64,000 bases of DNA from Methanothrix soehngenii GP6 (GCF_000204415.1 NC_015416.1:1736001-1800000); one strand, 5' to 3'. Shown: positions 18,034 to 26,846, counted from the first letter of the stretch. Made by a program: numbers and translations. The notes: generated from the letters alone by a model not told the origin.

Positions 18034-19740
18034 CCCACATCCCGCATGTCTCTCATCCGATATAGCATTTTTCACATCCTAGGCCGAACAACTTGATAAT
18101 TTTAATTTGTTCTTCATTTAGATTAATGACCTCTCGATGAACCGATCCCTTCAGTTCAATAATTGCCTCATTTATATTCCTGAACTTTTGGAATATCCAT
18201 TTCAACGTAGGACATTGCGTGGGTTTCCCTAGCTGGTTTAACACAGTTTCTCCTGATTCTTTCAGCCTCTTCCGAATCATCCATTCTGCAATCGAATAGA
18301 TCAACAGAGATAGAACCATTATCATGGATAGAGCTTCGATCCTTTCCTCTTTCTTGAGATAGACTTCTGCCACTCGGAAGCTTTTGTCTTTTAGGAATCG
18401 AAAGCCTTTCTCGACAGCGTTTTGGCCTTTGTAATATTGAAGCATCAATTCCCCCTCGAGAGTCTTATCGTTACTCGCCAGGACGAATCTGCCAAGTCTA
18501 GATCTCTCGTTAGCGATCGTTGCCTCATTTCGCTGAACTTCTCCTTCAATGAGATAGCCTTTCTCAAGCTGCTCATCCTTCTTTGGACGGCCTCTCTTTG
18601 AGTCGATGCGTTTGGAGATTTCACATATACTTAAGCCAGTTAGTGTGAAATGAGGATTTTCCGATATCCATCGATCTGCAGCCTTTCTGGCATCAGCTTC
18701 ACACGCAAAAACTATATATCCCAGTTTCTTAAGCGATTTTCGCGCTTCAGTGAACTCTTTGCCGATCCGTCTATCGAAAGTCTTTGCCTTACTAGCATGC
18801 ATTTCTCTGGAATCGACCACAACCCACTTCTGATCTATTCCTCCATAGTTAATTTCCGTCTCAAAGATACTATATCGATCATCAGAGCATGTTTTCATCT
18901 CTAGATCTAGTCTCTGAAGATCTTTAACCTCACGAACGGTTGTTGGAACGCGAGTTATCCATAGAGTGCTATCGCCAAGAAGACGAATATTCTCGGAACT
19001 GAAGAGGGCGCTATCTGCCGCAAAGTAGTTCTTTCCGGAGAAGTCCAGATTAGACTTGAACATCTGAATCGTCTCAATAAGAGTTTTCTTATCCGATTTA
19101 TTTCCTGAATGGGCCTGGACAAAGAGAGGAATACCGCATTGATTGGTCACCATGCTCACAATGAACTGTTTTAGATCCCAGCGACCGTCTTTAGGATGAC
19201 CAAGAGTTATCTCCATAGCAGGATTGCAGTCCAGTCCTTCGTAATCGCCATGAACACCAAAACTCGTGGTATCAACATGGTAGATATTAGTGCCAAAAGC
19301 GAGCTGTTGCATGCATTTCATGGCTATATTATTGAAAAGAGCCGTCGAGCCAAATTTATTGATCCGGTCGAGGGTTCTGCCGACAACATCCTCGTTAAAA
19401 TCTTCTGGGACAACACCAGGATTAAAAAGACGTTCTAGCGCTAAATTTTCAAAGTAGCTGGGAAATATATACAGTCTGCGTTCCGCGAAACCCAATCCGT
19501 TGATCACCATTGCTTTTATTATCGCAGAATGGCTCAGTTTGCAGTTACGAGTCTTAGGAATCGATTCATCAATCACCTCTGAAATTCCCAAAGCATCGAA
19601 TATCGCGGCAACTAAACCTAAGTGGTCAAGCGATAGCGTTGATAATTTCATTTCAAGCCCCTTCATATCCCTTTTCCACTTAAAAGATCATGTCAACATA
19701 AAAATGTTTCATAAAAGAAATGCCACCTGCGGGATGTGGG
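18034..19740 (-). mobile_element. IS1634-type (IS4 superfamily) insertion with 6-bp target duplication
   Basis: The element is 1707 bp. Its ends are inverted copies of CCCACATCCCGCA (18034-18046 and 19728-19740). The flanks are identical: TCCTAT at 18028-18033 and TCCTAT at 19741-19746, a perfect target duplication. It carries one intact transposase gene and lies in a hicBA remnant. Sharp ends, an exact duplication and an intact gene point to a recent insertion. Confidence 0.93.
18053..19651 (-). CDS. IS1634-family transposase
   Basis: 532 residues from MKLSTLSLDHLG, with AAGGGG 6 bases upstream (an ATG five codons earlier, 19666, is also open). DDE landmarks are HVDTTSFGVHGDY, AADSALFSSENI and the C-terminal YYKGQNAVEKGFRFLKD with the catalytic Glu of the Y-(2)-R/K-(3)-E-(6)-K signature. 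An N-terminal DUF4277-like domain (GLGFAERRLY) is typical. The frame is intact and ends 7 bp inside the left repeat, so it is probably active. Confidence 0.93.
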   Translation of the reverse strand: MKLSTLSLDHLGLVAAIFDALGISEVIDESIPKTRNCKLSHSAIIKAMVINGLGFAERRLYIFPSYFENLALERLFNPGVVPEDFNEDVVGRTLDRINKFGSTALFNNIAMKCMQQLAFGTNIYHVDTTSFGVHGDYEGLDCNPAMEITLGHPKDGRWDLKQFIVSMVTNQCGIPLFVQAHSGNKSDKKTLIETIQMFKSNLDFSGKNYFAADSALFSSENIRLLGDSTLWITRVPTTVREVKDLQRLDLEMKTCSDDRYSIFETEINYGGIDQKWVVVDSREMHASKAKTFDRRIGKEFTEARKSLKKLGYIVFACEADARKAADRWISENPHFTLTGLSICEISKRIDSKRGRPKKDEQLEKGYLIEGEVQRNEATIANERSRLGRFVLASNDKTLEGELMLQYYKGQNAVEKGFRFLKDKSFRVAEVYLKKEERIEALSMIMVLSLLIYSIAEWMIRKRLKESGETVLNQLGKPTQCPTLKWIFQKFRNINEAIIELKGSVHREVINLNEEQIKIIKLFGLGCEKCYIG

Positions 19741-19749
19741 TCCTATTAA

Positions 19750-19872
19750 CGGGCAGGGGATTTAACTGTTGATTTGCCGAATCCGCATAAACAGGATATT
19801 GGTGTTGGCCTGCTCAAGAAGATCCTGAAGCAGGCCGAGATAAGCCGCGATGAATGGCTTTCATCAATCTGA
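19750..19872 (+). pseudogene. C-terminal remnant of a hicA-like toxin gene
   Basis: Directly after the target duplication the plus strand encodes R-A-G-D-L-T-V-D-L-P-N-P-H-K-Q-D-I-G, then VGLLKKILKQAEISRDEWLSSI and TGA. This is the end of HicA (beta-strand, PNPHK..., helix LLKKILKQA). The catalytic His and the first ~40 residues are missing, and no start is available. Together with truncated hicB it shows a collapsed toxin-antitoxin pair. Confidence 0.8.
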
Positions 19873-19950
19873 GTCTCTGTAAACTTGCACCTTTCATTCA
19901 TTAAATCAAATATTAACGGACAAAATAGTATCAAAAAATTGGAAATTCAT

Positions 19951-20024
19951 GCTCCGGTTGGGATTTGAACCCAAGTCGAAGGAGTGAGAGTCCTACATGA
20001 TTGGCCGAGCTACACTACCGGAGC
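19951..20024 (-). tRNA. tRNA-Glu (CTC)
   Basis: The cloverleaf reads: acceptor GCTCCGG/CCGGAGC, T-arm TTGGG-TTCAAAT-CCCAA, anticodon loop CTCTCAC with anticodon CTC. The bottom anticodon-stem pair is a T-T mismatch. Discriminator A follows, with no encoded CCA. It marks the right edge of the accessory island. Confidence 0.93.
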
Positions 20025-20052
20025 GCGGATGGGGGGTAGTTGTTACTATCAT

Positions 20053-20727
20053 TTAAGGCTTTTGGCCCTGTAGAAAGCAGTCGCAACACTCCTTCAGTGC
20101 GCACTCCTCATGCTTCGGCCCACGGGCTCGGCAGATCTGCCTCCCGTGGCGGATCAGGTTCAGGTGAAAGGAGTGGTAGCATTCGGGGGGGACTATCCTC
20201 TCCAGGGCTTTTTGCGCCTTCTCCGGCGATAGGTTTTCAGGAACAAGGCCCAGCCGCTGCGAGACCCGGAATACGTGGGTGTCCACGGGCATGAACGGCA
20301 TGCCAAAGGCAAAGAGCAGGACAATAGACGCCGTCTTCGGCCCAACGCCTGGCAAGTCCAGGAGGTAGCTCATGGCCTCGTCCTTATCCATCCCCTCCAG
20401 AAAGCCGATATCCATCGCCCCCCGGTCCCTCTTTATACTGAGGAGGACCTCCTGTATCCGCAGGGCCTTGATATTCGCCAGACCCCCCTCCCGGATGCAG
20501 TCCGCCACCTCTTCCGTTGGGGCCAAAAGGAGCGACTCATAATTCCCGTAGTCCCTCTTCAGATTGGCGAACGCCCGCAGGCTGTTGATATCGCTGGTAT
20601 TCTGTGAGAGTATGGTCATCACCAAAAGGTCCAGAGGATCGATATGATCCTGCAGGGGAACGCCATACTCCTCCTCCAGAATACGAATGCAAGCTAGAAC
20701 CTTATCGCCGACCTTCTGCTTTGCCAT
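20053..20727 (-). CDS. nth: Endonuclease III-like DNA glycosylase/AP lyase
   Basis: 224 residues. The helix-hairpin-helix LPGVGPKTAS carries catalytic K131 and the GPD segment gives D149 (MPVDTHVFRVSQRLGL). The C-terminal cysteine cluster (C199, C209, C214/C215, C217) probably holds a [4Fe-4S] cluster, although its spacing departs from the usual C-x6-C-x2-C-x5-C. It removes oxidised pyrimidines in base-excision repair. It diverges from the MgtC-like gene and lies 28 bp from tRNA-Glu. Confidence 0.92.
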   Translation of the reverse strand: MAKQKVGDKVLACIRILEEEYGVPLQDHIDPLDLLVMTILSQNTSDINSLRAFANLKRDYGNYESLLLAPTEEVADCIREGGLANIKALRIQEVLLSIKRDRGAMDIGFLEGMDKDEAMSYLLDLPGVGPKTASIVLLFAFGMPFMPVDTHVFRVSQRLGLVPENLSPEKAQKALERIVPPECYHSFHLNLIRHGRQICRARGPKHEECALKECCDCFLQGQKP

Positions 20728-20818
20728 CCCTGCGGAGACTGGCTCCTTTTGCCTTAAAGCTTATTGCGAACAACCAGTCAGCAAAAATTTATCAACCTGT
20801 GAATTAAATAGAGAGCAA

Positions 20819-22063
20819 ATGGATTTTGTGGACATCTACCCCTTTCTAGTGGCCATGCTAATTGGAGCTCTCATCGGCACTGAGCGCCAGCGCCGTCTGG
20901 CGGAGGAGAAGGTCCGGGGCGTAGCAGGCCTGAGGACCTTCATCCTGATCTCCCTGTTAGGCGCCCTGTCCGCCACCCTGGCCGCCCACTATGGATCCCT
21001 CTTTGCCGTCGGCGCTCTCTCCTCATTTATCATTCTGGTGGCGGTGGGCTACGCCTCCGCCGTCAGCTCCCTGGGAAGGATAGATCTCACAGCCGCCGTG
21101 GCCGCAGTGGTTGCATTCGTCCTGGGAATGCTGGCCAATGATCCTGATAAGATCGCCCTGGCCGTCTCCCTGGCAATCATCACCACCTGGATCCTGGCCA
21201 CCCGGACGGTCACACACCGCTACGTCGAGGCCTTGAACGAGGCGGACCTGCTCGACACCCTCAAGATGGGAATAATCGCCCTGGTGATCTATCCCATACT
21301 GCCCCTGGAGGCCGTCGACCCCTGGAGGGTGATCAACCTCCGCCAGATCTGGCTCTTCGTGATCCTGGTCAGCCTGATAGGCTACACCGGCTACATCCTC
21401 ATCCGCATCCTGGGGGCGGAGAGAGGCCTTACACTGACCGGCATCCTGGGAGGCCTGGCCTCGAGCATCGCCGTCACCACCTCCCTGGCGGAGGAGTCGA
21501 AGATCAATCCCCAGCTACTATCCTCCGCCGTCTTCGCCACGGCCATCGCCAGCAGCACTGTCTTTCCCCGAGTCTTTTTCATCGCCGCAATAGTAAACAA
21601 GGAAGTTTTGCCAGACCTTTTCATACCCCTCCTGACCATGACCGCTGTAGGCGTTGCCCTTGCCTACATATCTCACCGCAAAAGCCCGCCCCAGGGGGGC
21701 GAGGTGAAGGTCTCCGATCCCTTCCGCATCCTCCCCGCCCTCAAGCTGGGCTCGCTCTTCGCCCTGGTCCTGATCATCTCCCGCCTTGCCGGCCTGTACT
21801 TTGGGGATACGGGAATCTATGCAGCCAGCATACTCTCAGGTCTCGTGGATGTCGATGCCATCACCCTGAGCATGGCCACCTTAGCCCGGTCGACCCTTAC
21901 TCCCAGCATGGCTGCCACCTCCATCACCCTGGCGGTGATCGCCAACACCCTGGTGAAACTGGGAATGGCTTATCTCCTGGGGAGCAGAGAATTCGGCAAC
22001 CGGACAGCGGCAATCCTTCTGCCCATGGCCCTGGCTGGAATCCTCTCAATGCTCCTGATCTAA
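20819..22063 (+). CDS. MgtC/DUF4010-like integral membrane protein
   Basis: 414 residues from MDFVDIYPFLVAMLIGALIGTERQRR, the MgtC N-terminal signature. About eleven to twelve membrane helices follow, and the C-terminal half matches DUF4010. Function in archaea is unknown; bacterial MgtC affects Mg2+ starvation and ATP synthase. The ATG at 20819 is used because the frame upstream overlaps nth and is not hydrophobic. AAATTTATC about 35 bases upstream is a likely TATA box, so the leader is short. Confidence 0.85.
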   Translation: MDFVDIYPFLVAMLIGALIGTERQRRLAEEKVRGVAGLRTFILISLLGALSATLAAHYGSLFAVGALSSFIILVAVGYASAVSSLGRIDLTAAVAAVVAFVLGMLANDPDKIALAVSLAIITTWILATRTVTHRYVEALNEADLLDTLKMGIIALVIYPILPLEAVDPWRVINLRQIWLFVILVSLIGYTGYILIRILGAERGLTLTGILGGLASSIAVTTSLAEESKINPQLLSSAVFATAIASSTVFPRVFFIAAIVNKEVLPDLFIPLLTMTAVGVALAYISHRKSPPQGGEVKVSDPFRILPALKLGSLFALVLIISRLAGLYFGDTGIYAASILSGLVDVDAITLSMATLARSTLTPSMAATSITLAVIANTLVKLGMAYLLGSREFGNRTAAILLPMALAGILSMLLI

Positions 22064-22098
22064 AGAGATCTTGATATAATATAGGAAAAAGAAAAGAT

Positions 22099-22171
22099 GG
22101 GCCCGACGCGGTTCGAACGCGTGATCCCCGCCGTGTAAGGGCGATGTCATAACCAGCTAGACCACGGGCCC
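22099..22171 (-). tRNA. tRNA-Val (TAC)
   Basis: Acceptor GGGCCCG/CGGGCCC, T-arm ACGCG-TTCGAAC-CGCGT, anticodon loop CTTACAC with anticodon TAC. There is no intron and no encoded CCA. Confidence 0.95.
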
Positions 22172-22293
22172 TGCCCCTTTACTATCTGCTCGTCATATTA
22201 GATCTTATCGCTTAGCCCGGGCGAACAAGCCCGGCCGGCTGCCGGGCAGCTCGCGACCTTTTGGGCTATTCTGAGTTTTCTCAACTGCATAAT

Positions 22294-23844
22294 TCAGGAC
22301 CTGGTTTTTCGCTCCTCCTCTCCGCGGATGAACATTCCCGTCCGGGTCTCATCCAGCAGCTTTTTCGAGGGCTTGGCCGTGGCCAGGCTGACCACGATCA
22401 TCGCTGCCACTGAGATGACAAATCCGTACATGCTGGGGTGCATGGGCATGGGGGCGATGAACTTGGCATAATAGCTGAAGGCGAACGTCCCCACCAGTCC
22501 CAGGATCATCGAGGCCAGAGCCCCCTCCCGAGTGGCCCGCCGCCAGTACAGCCCGGCGAACAGCGGTGTTACAAAGCAGGCCAGCATCACTCCGATGGCC
22601 ATCCAGATCAGCCAGGCCAATAGCTCCGGGGGATTGGACCAGGCCAGGTACAGAGTGATAACCGTAGAGGCGACTATCGCCGCCCGGCTGAGCAGGGTGA
22701 TCGACTTCTCCGAGGCCTCCTTGTTGATGAACTGCCGGTATATGTCCCAGCTGACATAGCTTCCTATGGTCAGCATCAAGCGGTCGGTTGTGGACATCAC
22801 AGCGGATAGGACTATCACCGCCACCAGAGGGGCGAATATCCCCGGAAAGACATACTCCGAGGCCACAATGAAAGAGTAGTCTGCAGGATTGGAGACCCCG
22901 GTAGGCATGGCAATCATCCCCTCCTCGGCCATCGATCGGGCAGCAAACCCGGTGATCTTGCAAATGTACATGATCACCGCATAGATGACGAAAGCGGCAA
23001 GGGGGGCCCACTTGAAGTACCGGTCCTCTCTTGCGGCCAGCACATTGTTTACCACATGAGGAGCTGCTGCCAGGCCGAAGGTGAGCAGGAAGAAGAAGGA
23101 GACCAGGTACATGGGGGTCATGAAGGCATAGCCGGCATAGGGCGGGTGGACCTGGGGATACCACAGGTGGGTCATATTGACATCCATCTCCGCTAAGACG
23201 GTATTAACATGGGTCAATCCGCCGGCAGCATCGATCACCGCCGGACCGACGAGCAGCACCCCCAAGAGAATCATCATCCCCTGGATCAATGAGGCCATGC
23301 CGATGGCATACAGCCCTCCCAGGATGGTGTAGCCCATGACGATGACCGCACCGATCACCAGAGCCCACTGATAGGGTATCTTGAAAAGCCATGACAAGAC
23401 CATGCTGATGGAGATGTACTGGCCCACCAGATAGATGATGGAGATGAAAACCCCGATTATGGCGGATGTTCCTCTGATCCCCCGGGGGCTGTAGAAGCGG
23501 TGGGCAAAATAATCCTGCATGGTCACATAACCGGTCTTGGCGGCGACCGCGTGAAGCTTCGAGCCGAAGAACAGTATGCACACCGCAGCGCAGAGGGGGA
23601 CGAATATCTGCTCCCAGATGCTCGGCCAGCCGGTGGCATATCCCAGACCCGCCACCCCCAGGATGGTCATGCCGCTGCAGATGCTGGATACCACGAGAAG
23701 AGTGAAGGTCCAGAATCCCAGGTTCCTTCCCGCCACCAAGAAGTCCTCGGAGTTTTTAATCTTCTTGGAAGCGAAAGCTCCAATGGCGATGAGCCCTATG
23801 AAATAGACAGCAACAACAACCAACGTGGTAATATCCATATCCAT
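22294..23844 (-). CDS. Sodium:solute symporter (SSS family), candidate acetate permease
   Basis: 516 residues, 13 predicted membrane helices. Recognisable SSS segments are SEDFLVAGRNLGFW, the helix-breaking SSICSGMTILGVAGLGYATGW, and SAVMSTTDRLMLTIGSYVSWDIYR, the family's Na+-site helix. Acetate-using methanogens carry such proteins as presumed acetate importers; the substrate is inferred. The ATG at 23844 shares its A with the TGA of a tiny upstream membrane ORF (TGATG), which fixes the start. Confidence 0.88.
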   Translation of the reverse strand: MDMDITTLVVVAVYFIGLIAIGAFASKKIKNSEDFLVAGRNLGFWTFTLLVVSSICSGMTILGVAGLGYATGWPSIWEQIFVPLCAAVCILFFGSKLHAVAAKTGYVTMQDYFAHRFYSPRGIRGTSAIIGVFISIIYLVGQYISISMVLSWLFKIPYQWALVIGAVIVMGYTILGGLYAIGMASLIQGMMILLGVLLVGPAVIDAAGGLTHVNTVLAEMDVNMTHLWYPQVHPPYAGYAFMTPMYLVSFFFLLTFGLAAAPHVVNNVLAAREDRYFKWAPLAAFVIYAVIMYICKITGFAARSMAEEGMIAMPTGVSNPADYSFIVASEYVFPGIFAPLVAVIVLSAVMSTTDRLMLTIGSYVSWDIYRQFINKEASEKSITLLSRAAIVASTVITLYLAWSNPPELLAWLIWMAIGVMLACFVTPLFAGLYWRRATREGALASMILGLVGTFAFSYYAKFIAPMPMHPSMYGFVISVAAMIVVSLATAKPSKKLLDETRTGMFIRGEEERKTRS

Positions 23845-23945
23845 CACCACCTCAAAGCCCATATCAGGAGCAGAATCGAGATGAATACTGGTACAATGAT
23901 GATTCCTATGAACGTCTCTGTCGGTAGTCCTAAGATCAGATTAAT
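23844..23945 (-). CDS. Tiny membrane ORF upstream of the symporter (small accessory-type protein)
   Basis: About 33 codons: NLILGLPTETF, then one continuous hydrophobic helix, ending IWALRW. The stop overlaps the symporter start as TGATG. Small one-helix proteins directly before SSS transporters are known in archaea (symporter small accessory protein). There is no ATG, GTG or TTG in frame after the upstream stop; GGAGGG at 23946-23951 points to a non-standard start, either CTG at 23939 or the adjacent ATT. Confidence 0.5.
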   Translation of the reverse strand: MNLILGLPTETFIGIIIVPVFISILLLIWALRW

Positions 23946-24031
23946 CCCTCCATAGTGTTACGTGTGAGCATGGTTCAGATTGAGGATCTAATAAAGCTAA
24001 CCGTTCTGAACTGAGGGTGTTCAACTTCATA

Positions 24032-24106
24032 GCAGCGCGGAGTCCCCATCGTTCACGGTGGGGAGGAGCGCGTGCGAATATCCTCACCTACAATAACTTT
24101 ATATGG
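24032..24106 (+). mobile_element. Left end of the second TnpB element, cut off by the IS110-type insertion
   Basis: An imperfect hairpin CCCCATCGTTCACGGTGGGG (24043-24062) in a GCGC-rich frame is followed by GAGG and then CTTTATATGG. The TnpB element at 5.3 kb has the same order before its gene: hairpin, GGGAGG, about 28 bases, CTTTATATCA. This indicates that the left end belongs to the tnpB at 25.65 kb and was parted from it by the IS110-type element. The right limit is approximate. 23946-24031 shows nothing. Confidence 0.5.
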
Positions 24107-24110
24107 CATT

Positions 24111-24300
24111 GAGTGAAACCGTCATGCCTGGCCAGGCACCCATGAGGCATGAAAATGTGGGTTTAGGTTTATATCCAGGAATGATCATCAGCCTAAATTA
24201 TGAGACAGGTAATCAAAGGCGAAGCGTTTCTGGAGGATTCATAAGTCCCCGTGAGTGAAACTGCCTTGAGCAACAGTTAGTACCCATGAATGTCGCCATA
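24111..24300 (+). ncRNA. Candidate IS110 bridge RNA
   Basis: IS110-group elements encode a structured RNA of about 150-250 nt upstream of the transposase, with two loops pairing to target and donor DNA. This leader contains two related blocks: GAGTGAAACCGTC...ACCCATGAGG (24111-24147) and GAGTGAAACTGCC...ACCCATGAAT (24253-24291), with the two motifs 27 and 29 bases apart. Two similar modules are what a two-loop guide would look like. The RNA limits are guesses. Confidence 0.4.
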
Positions 24301-24363
24301 CAGGCACGCGTATCAAATTTAAAGAAATAACATGTTGCTCTGCCCATCTCAAGGAGATTTAGC

Positions 24364-25611
24364 ATGGAGCCGGTTCTGGATAGTTGCGCTGGAATGGATG
24401 TTCACGAGAAGAAAGTAGACGTATGCATTGCTCATGGCCCTCTTGAGAAATCTCCGAAGTTCGAGATCAGGACCTTCTCAACCATGACCTCAGATCTCGA
24501 AGACCTGAAATCCTGGCTGAAGAAATATAATGTCACAACAATCGGCATGGAAAGCACCGGCGTCTATTGGAAACCGATCTTCAATATAATGGAAGGAGAG
24601 TTCACAATAGTTCTTGCCAATGCTCAGCGCCTCAAGGCCATTCCTCGAAAGAAAACCGACATCATGGATTGCAAGAGAATCGCCAAATTGCTGAGATATG
24701 GACTGCTTCCCAACAGCTTCATTCCGCCAAGAGAAATCAGAGAGTTGCGTGATCTCAATCGCACTCGAAGAAAGCTGGTTGGAATGATGACCTCAGAGAA
24801 GAATCGACTGACAAAAGTGTTAGAATCATCGAATATCAAGCTCAGCTCGGTTGTATCCAAGATCTCTGGCGTTTCATCAATGGCTATGATTCGATCTCTT
24901 CTGGAAAAGGATAGGCTTTCCAAAGAGGAAATCTCTCAGTTGGCTAAAGGCTCACTCAAGAAGAAAGTTGATCTGCTGGAGAAAGCCCTTGATGGAAAAT
25001 TAACTGATCATCACAGGTTCCTCCTAAAAATGCATATGGAGAATCTCGATCATCTTGCCAGGCAAATCGCAAAAATCGATGAACAGATCGAGAGAAAAAT
25101 GATCCCTTTTCAAAAGGAGTCTAACCTGATCCAATCGATTCCAGGAATCAGTAAGGTCAGCGCATCTGCCATCCTGGCAGAAATCGGGACAGACATGTCT
25201 CAGTTCCCTGACGAAGCACATCTTTCTTCTTGGGCGGGAGTTTGTCCAGGCAATAATGAAAGTGCTGGCAAGAAAAAGAGCGGAAAAACCCAAAAAGGAA
25301 ATTCTTTTTTGAAAGGAACGTTGGCTGAGGCCGCATGGGCTGCCTCAAAGGTCAAACGCTCCACCTATAACGCTTTCTATCAAAATATTGTCAGACGGAG
25401 AGGCAAGAAAAGAGCTCTTGTGGCTCTAGCGCATCGCATGCTCATGGACATCTACCGTGTTCTCAAAACTGGAGCACCTTATCAAGATACAGGCGCCGAG
25501 GAAGCTAATGAACGAGCGACGAAGAGAAAAGAACGGTCGATGATCAGATTACTTGAAAAGGCAGGATACGAGGTCGTAAGGACATGCACCTCAGAAATAG
25601 CGGCTGCATAG
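24364..25611 (+). CDS. IS110-family transposase (DEDD recombinase)
   Basis: 415 residues with GGAG 8 bases before the ATG. The N-terminal RuvC-like domain has GMDVHEKKVDV (D12), GMESTGVYWKPI (Glu near 62) and RKKTDIMDCKRIAKL (two Asp near 98-102). The C-terminal Tnp domain has IPGISKVSASAILAEIG and SSWAGVCPGNNESAGKKKSGKT...GNSFLK with the family's conserved serine. Full length with no breaks, so probably active. Confidence 0.95.
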   Translation: MEPVLDSCAGMDVHEKKVDVCIAHGPLEKSPKFEIRTFSTMTSDLEDLKSWLKKYNVTTIGMESTGVYWKPIFNIMEGEFTIVLANAQRLKAIPRKKTDIMDCKRIAKLLRYGLLPNSFIPPREIRELRDLNRTRRKLVGMMTSEKNRLTKVLESSNIKLSSVVSKISGVSSMAMIRSLLEKDRLSKEEISQLAKGSLKKKVDLLEKALDGKLTDHHRFLLKMHMENLDHLARQIAKIDEQIERKMIPFQKESNLIQSIPGISKVSASAILAEIGTDMSQFPDEAHLSSWAGVCPGNNESAGKKKSGKTQKGNSFLKGTLAEAAWAASKVKRSTYNAFYQNIVRRRGKKRALVALAHRMLMDIYRVLKTGAPYQDTGAEEANERATKRKERSMIRLLEKAGYEVVRTCTSEIAAA

Positions 25612-25651
25612 GTATGCGTAAGGCCCATTTTCATATCAAACATACCTGATA

Positions 25652-26839
25652 ATGCAGCTCATAAAGACCATTGTCCTGAAGCTAGATGTGCCAGATAATG
25701 ATCTAGCCGAGCTGCTAGCAACTTTCTCTCGCGGCATGAATTATGCCTCACAAATTGCGTTCGACATCGGTAAGCCCATTGGAAGTGGACAGCTCCAAAA
25801 AGCGACTTACAAGCATCTACGGAACAATCTTAACCTGAAATCGCAAATGGCTTGCAACGTGGCCCGCCAGGTATCAGGAGCTTACAAGACACTTCAGAGT
25901 CAGATCGACAAAAAGGAGTCTGAATGGCAACTCCTGGATTTCGATCCAACATCCGCAACATTCTCGTTTGAACGCGATTTCGGCATATCTGGAGATACAT
26001 TGAGCATAACCACACTGGCAGGGCGCAGGAGATACAAACTCCTGAACTATCGATATGCTCAGAGATACTTCGACGGGTCCTGGAAATATCTAGCATCCAA
26101 GCTTTGTTTACACAAAAACGGAGCTTACTTTTTCCATTTGGCCTGTGCGAAGGATATTCCAGACAGGAATATAGTCGATGCATCCACTTTCATGGGGGTA
26201 GATGTTGGCATTAATTGCCTGGCGGTTGCATCTACCACAGACAAGCAATGCAAGTTCTTCGCAGGTGGTGAGATCAAGAACCACAGGAACATCCGATCCA
26301 AGGAACGCCGGAGATTACAGAAGGCAGGTGGTCGTTATTTGGGCACTCGGTCCTCTATGAGAACTCTCAAAAAAATAGCGGGCCGAGAGACACGGTTCAT
26401 GACCGCCGTTAATCATAAGGTATCCAAGGACCTGGTGAAATTCGCTACAGATAACGGTGTTTCGGCAATCGGTATGGAAGATCTGACGGATATCAGAAAG
26501 AGAACGGAAAACAAGGTCTCTACAGAATTCAGGTACGAGCATAGCAGTTGGGCATTCAGGCAACTACAGGCTTTTGTGGAATATAAAGCCAAAGAAGCCG
26601 GGATAGCTGTAATTTACATAAATCCTGAATATACTTCCCAAACCTGCCCCAGATGTAACCACATCAGCCGAAATAACCGCCGTGGTGTAGCCTTCCGATG
26701 CGAAAAATGCGGTTACGAGACCCATGCCGATAGAGTTGGTGCTATGAACATCGAGCACCGAACACGAGATTTGAGGTATATCCTTGAGTCTCAGGGTGGT
26801 TTAGTCAGCCCACCAGACGCGACACGACTTTTTGCGTAG
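25652..26839 (+). CDS. tnpB: TnpB RNA-guided nuclease, intact
   Basis: 395 residues. Catalytic triad intact: MGVDVGINCLAV (Asp near 184), IGMEDLTDIRKR (Glu near 274) and THADRVGAMNI (Asp near 358). The zinc ribbon CPRCNH...FRCEKCGY is complete. TnpB uses a right-end RNA to cut DNA, keeping its element in the population. Only distantly like the 5.3-kb copy. Its own leader seems to be displaced by the IS110-type insertion just upstream, so its expression may have changed. Confidence 0.92.
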   Translation: MQLIKTIVLKLDVPDNDLAELLATFSRGMNYASQIAFDIGKPIGSGQLQKATYKHLRNNLNLKSQMACNVARQVSGAYKTLQSQIDKKESEWQLLDFDPTSATFSFERDFGISGDTLSITTLAGRRRYKLLNYRYAQRYFDGSWKYLASKLCLHKNGAYFFHLACAKDIPDRNIVDASTFMGVDVGINCLAVASTTDKQCKFFAGGEIKNHRNIRSKERRRLQKAGGRYLGTRSSMRTLKKIAGRETRFMTAVNHKVSKDLVKFATDNGVSAIGMEDLTDIRKRTENKVSTEFRYEHSSWAFRQLQAFVEYKAKEAGIAVIYINPEYTSQTCPRCNHISRNNRRGVAFRCEKCGYETHADRVGAMNIEHRTRDLRYILESQGGLVSPPDATRLFA

Positions 26840-26846
26840 TCGCAAG

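Larger units (their letters stand above)
24107..25636 (+). mobile_element. IS110-type insertion sequence (approximate limits)
   Basis: The element contains an intact IS110-family transposase and about 255 bp of 5' non-coding sequence. Ends are inferred from where similarity of its flanks to the TnpB element leader breaks and resumes; IS110 elements have little or no inverted repeat, so exact ends cannot be read here. Confidence 0.55.
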
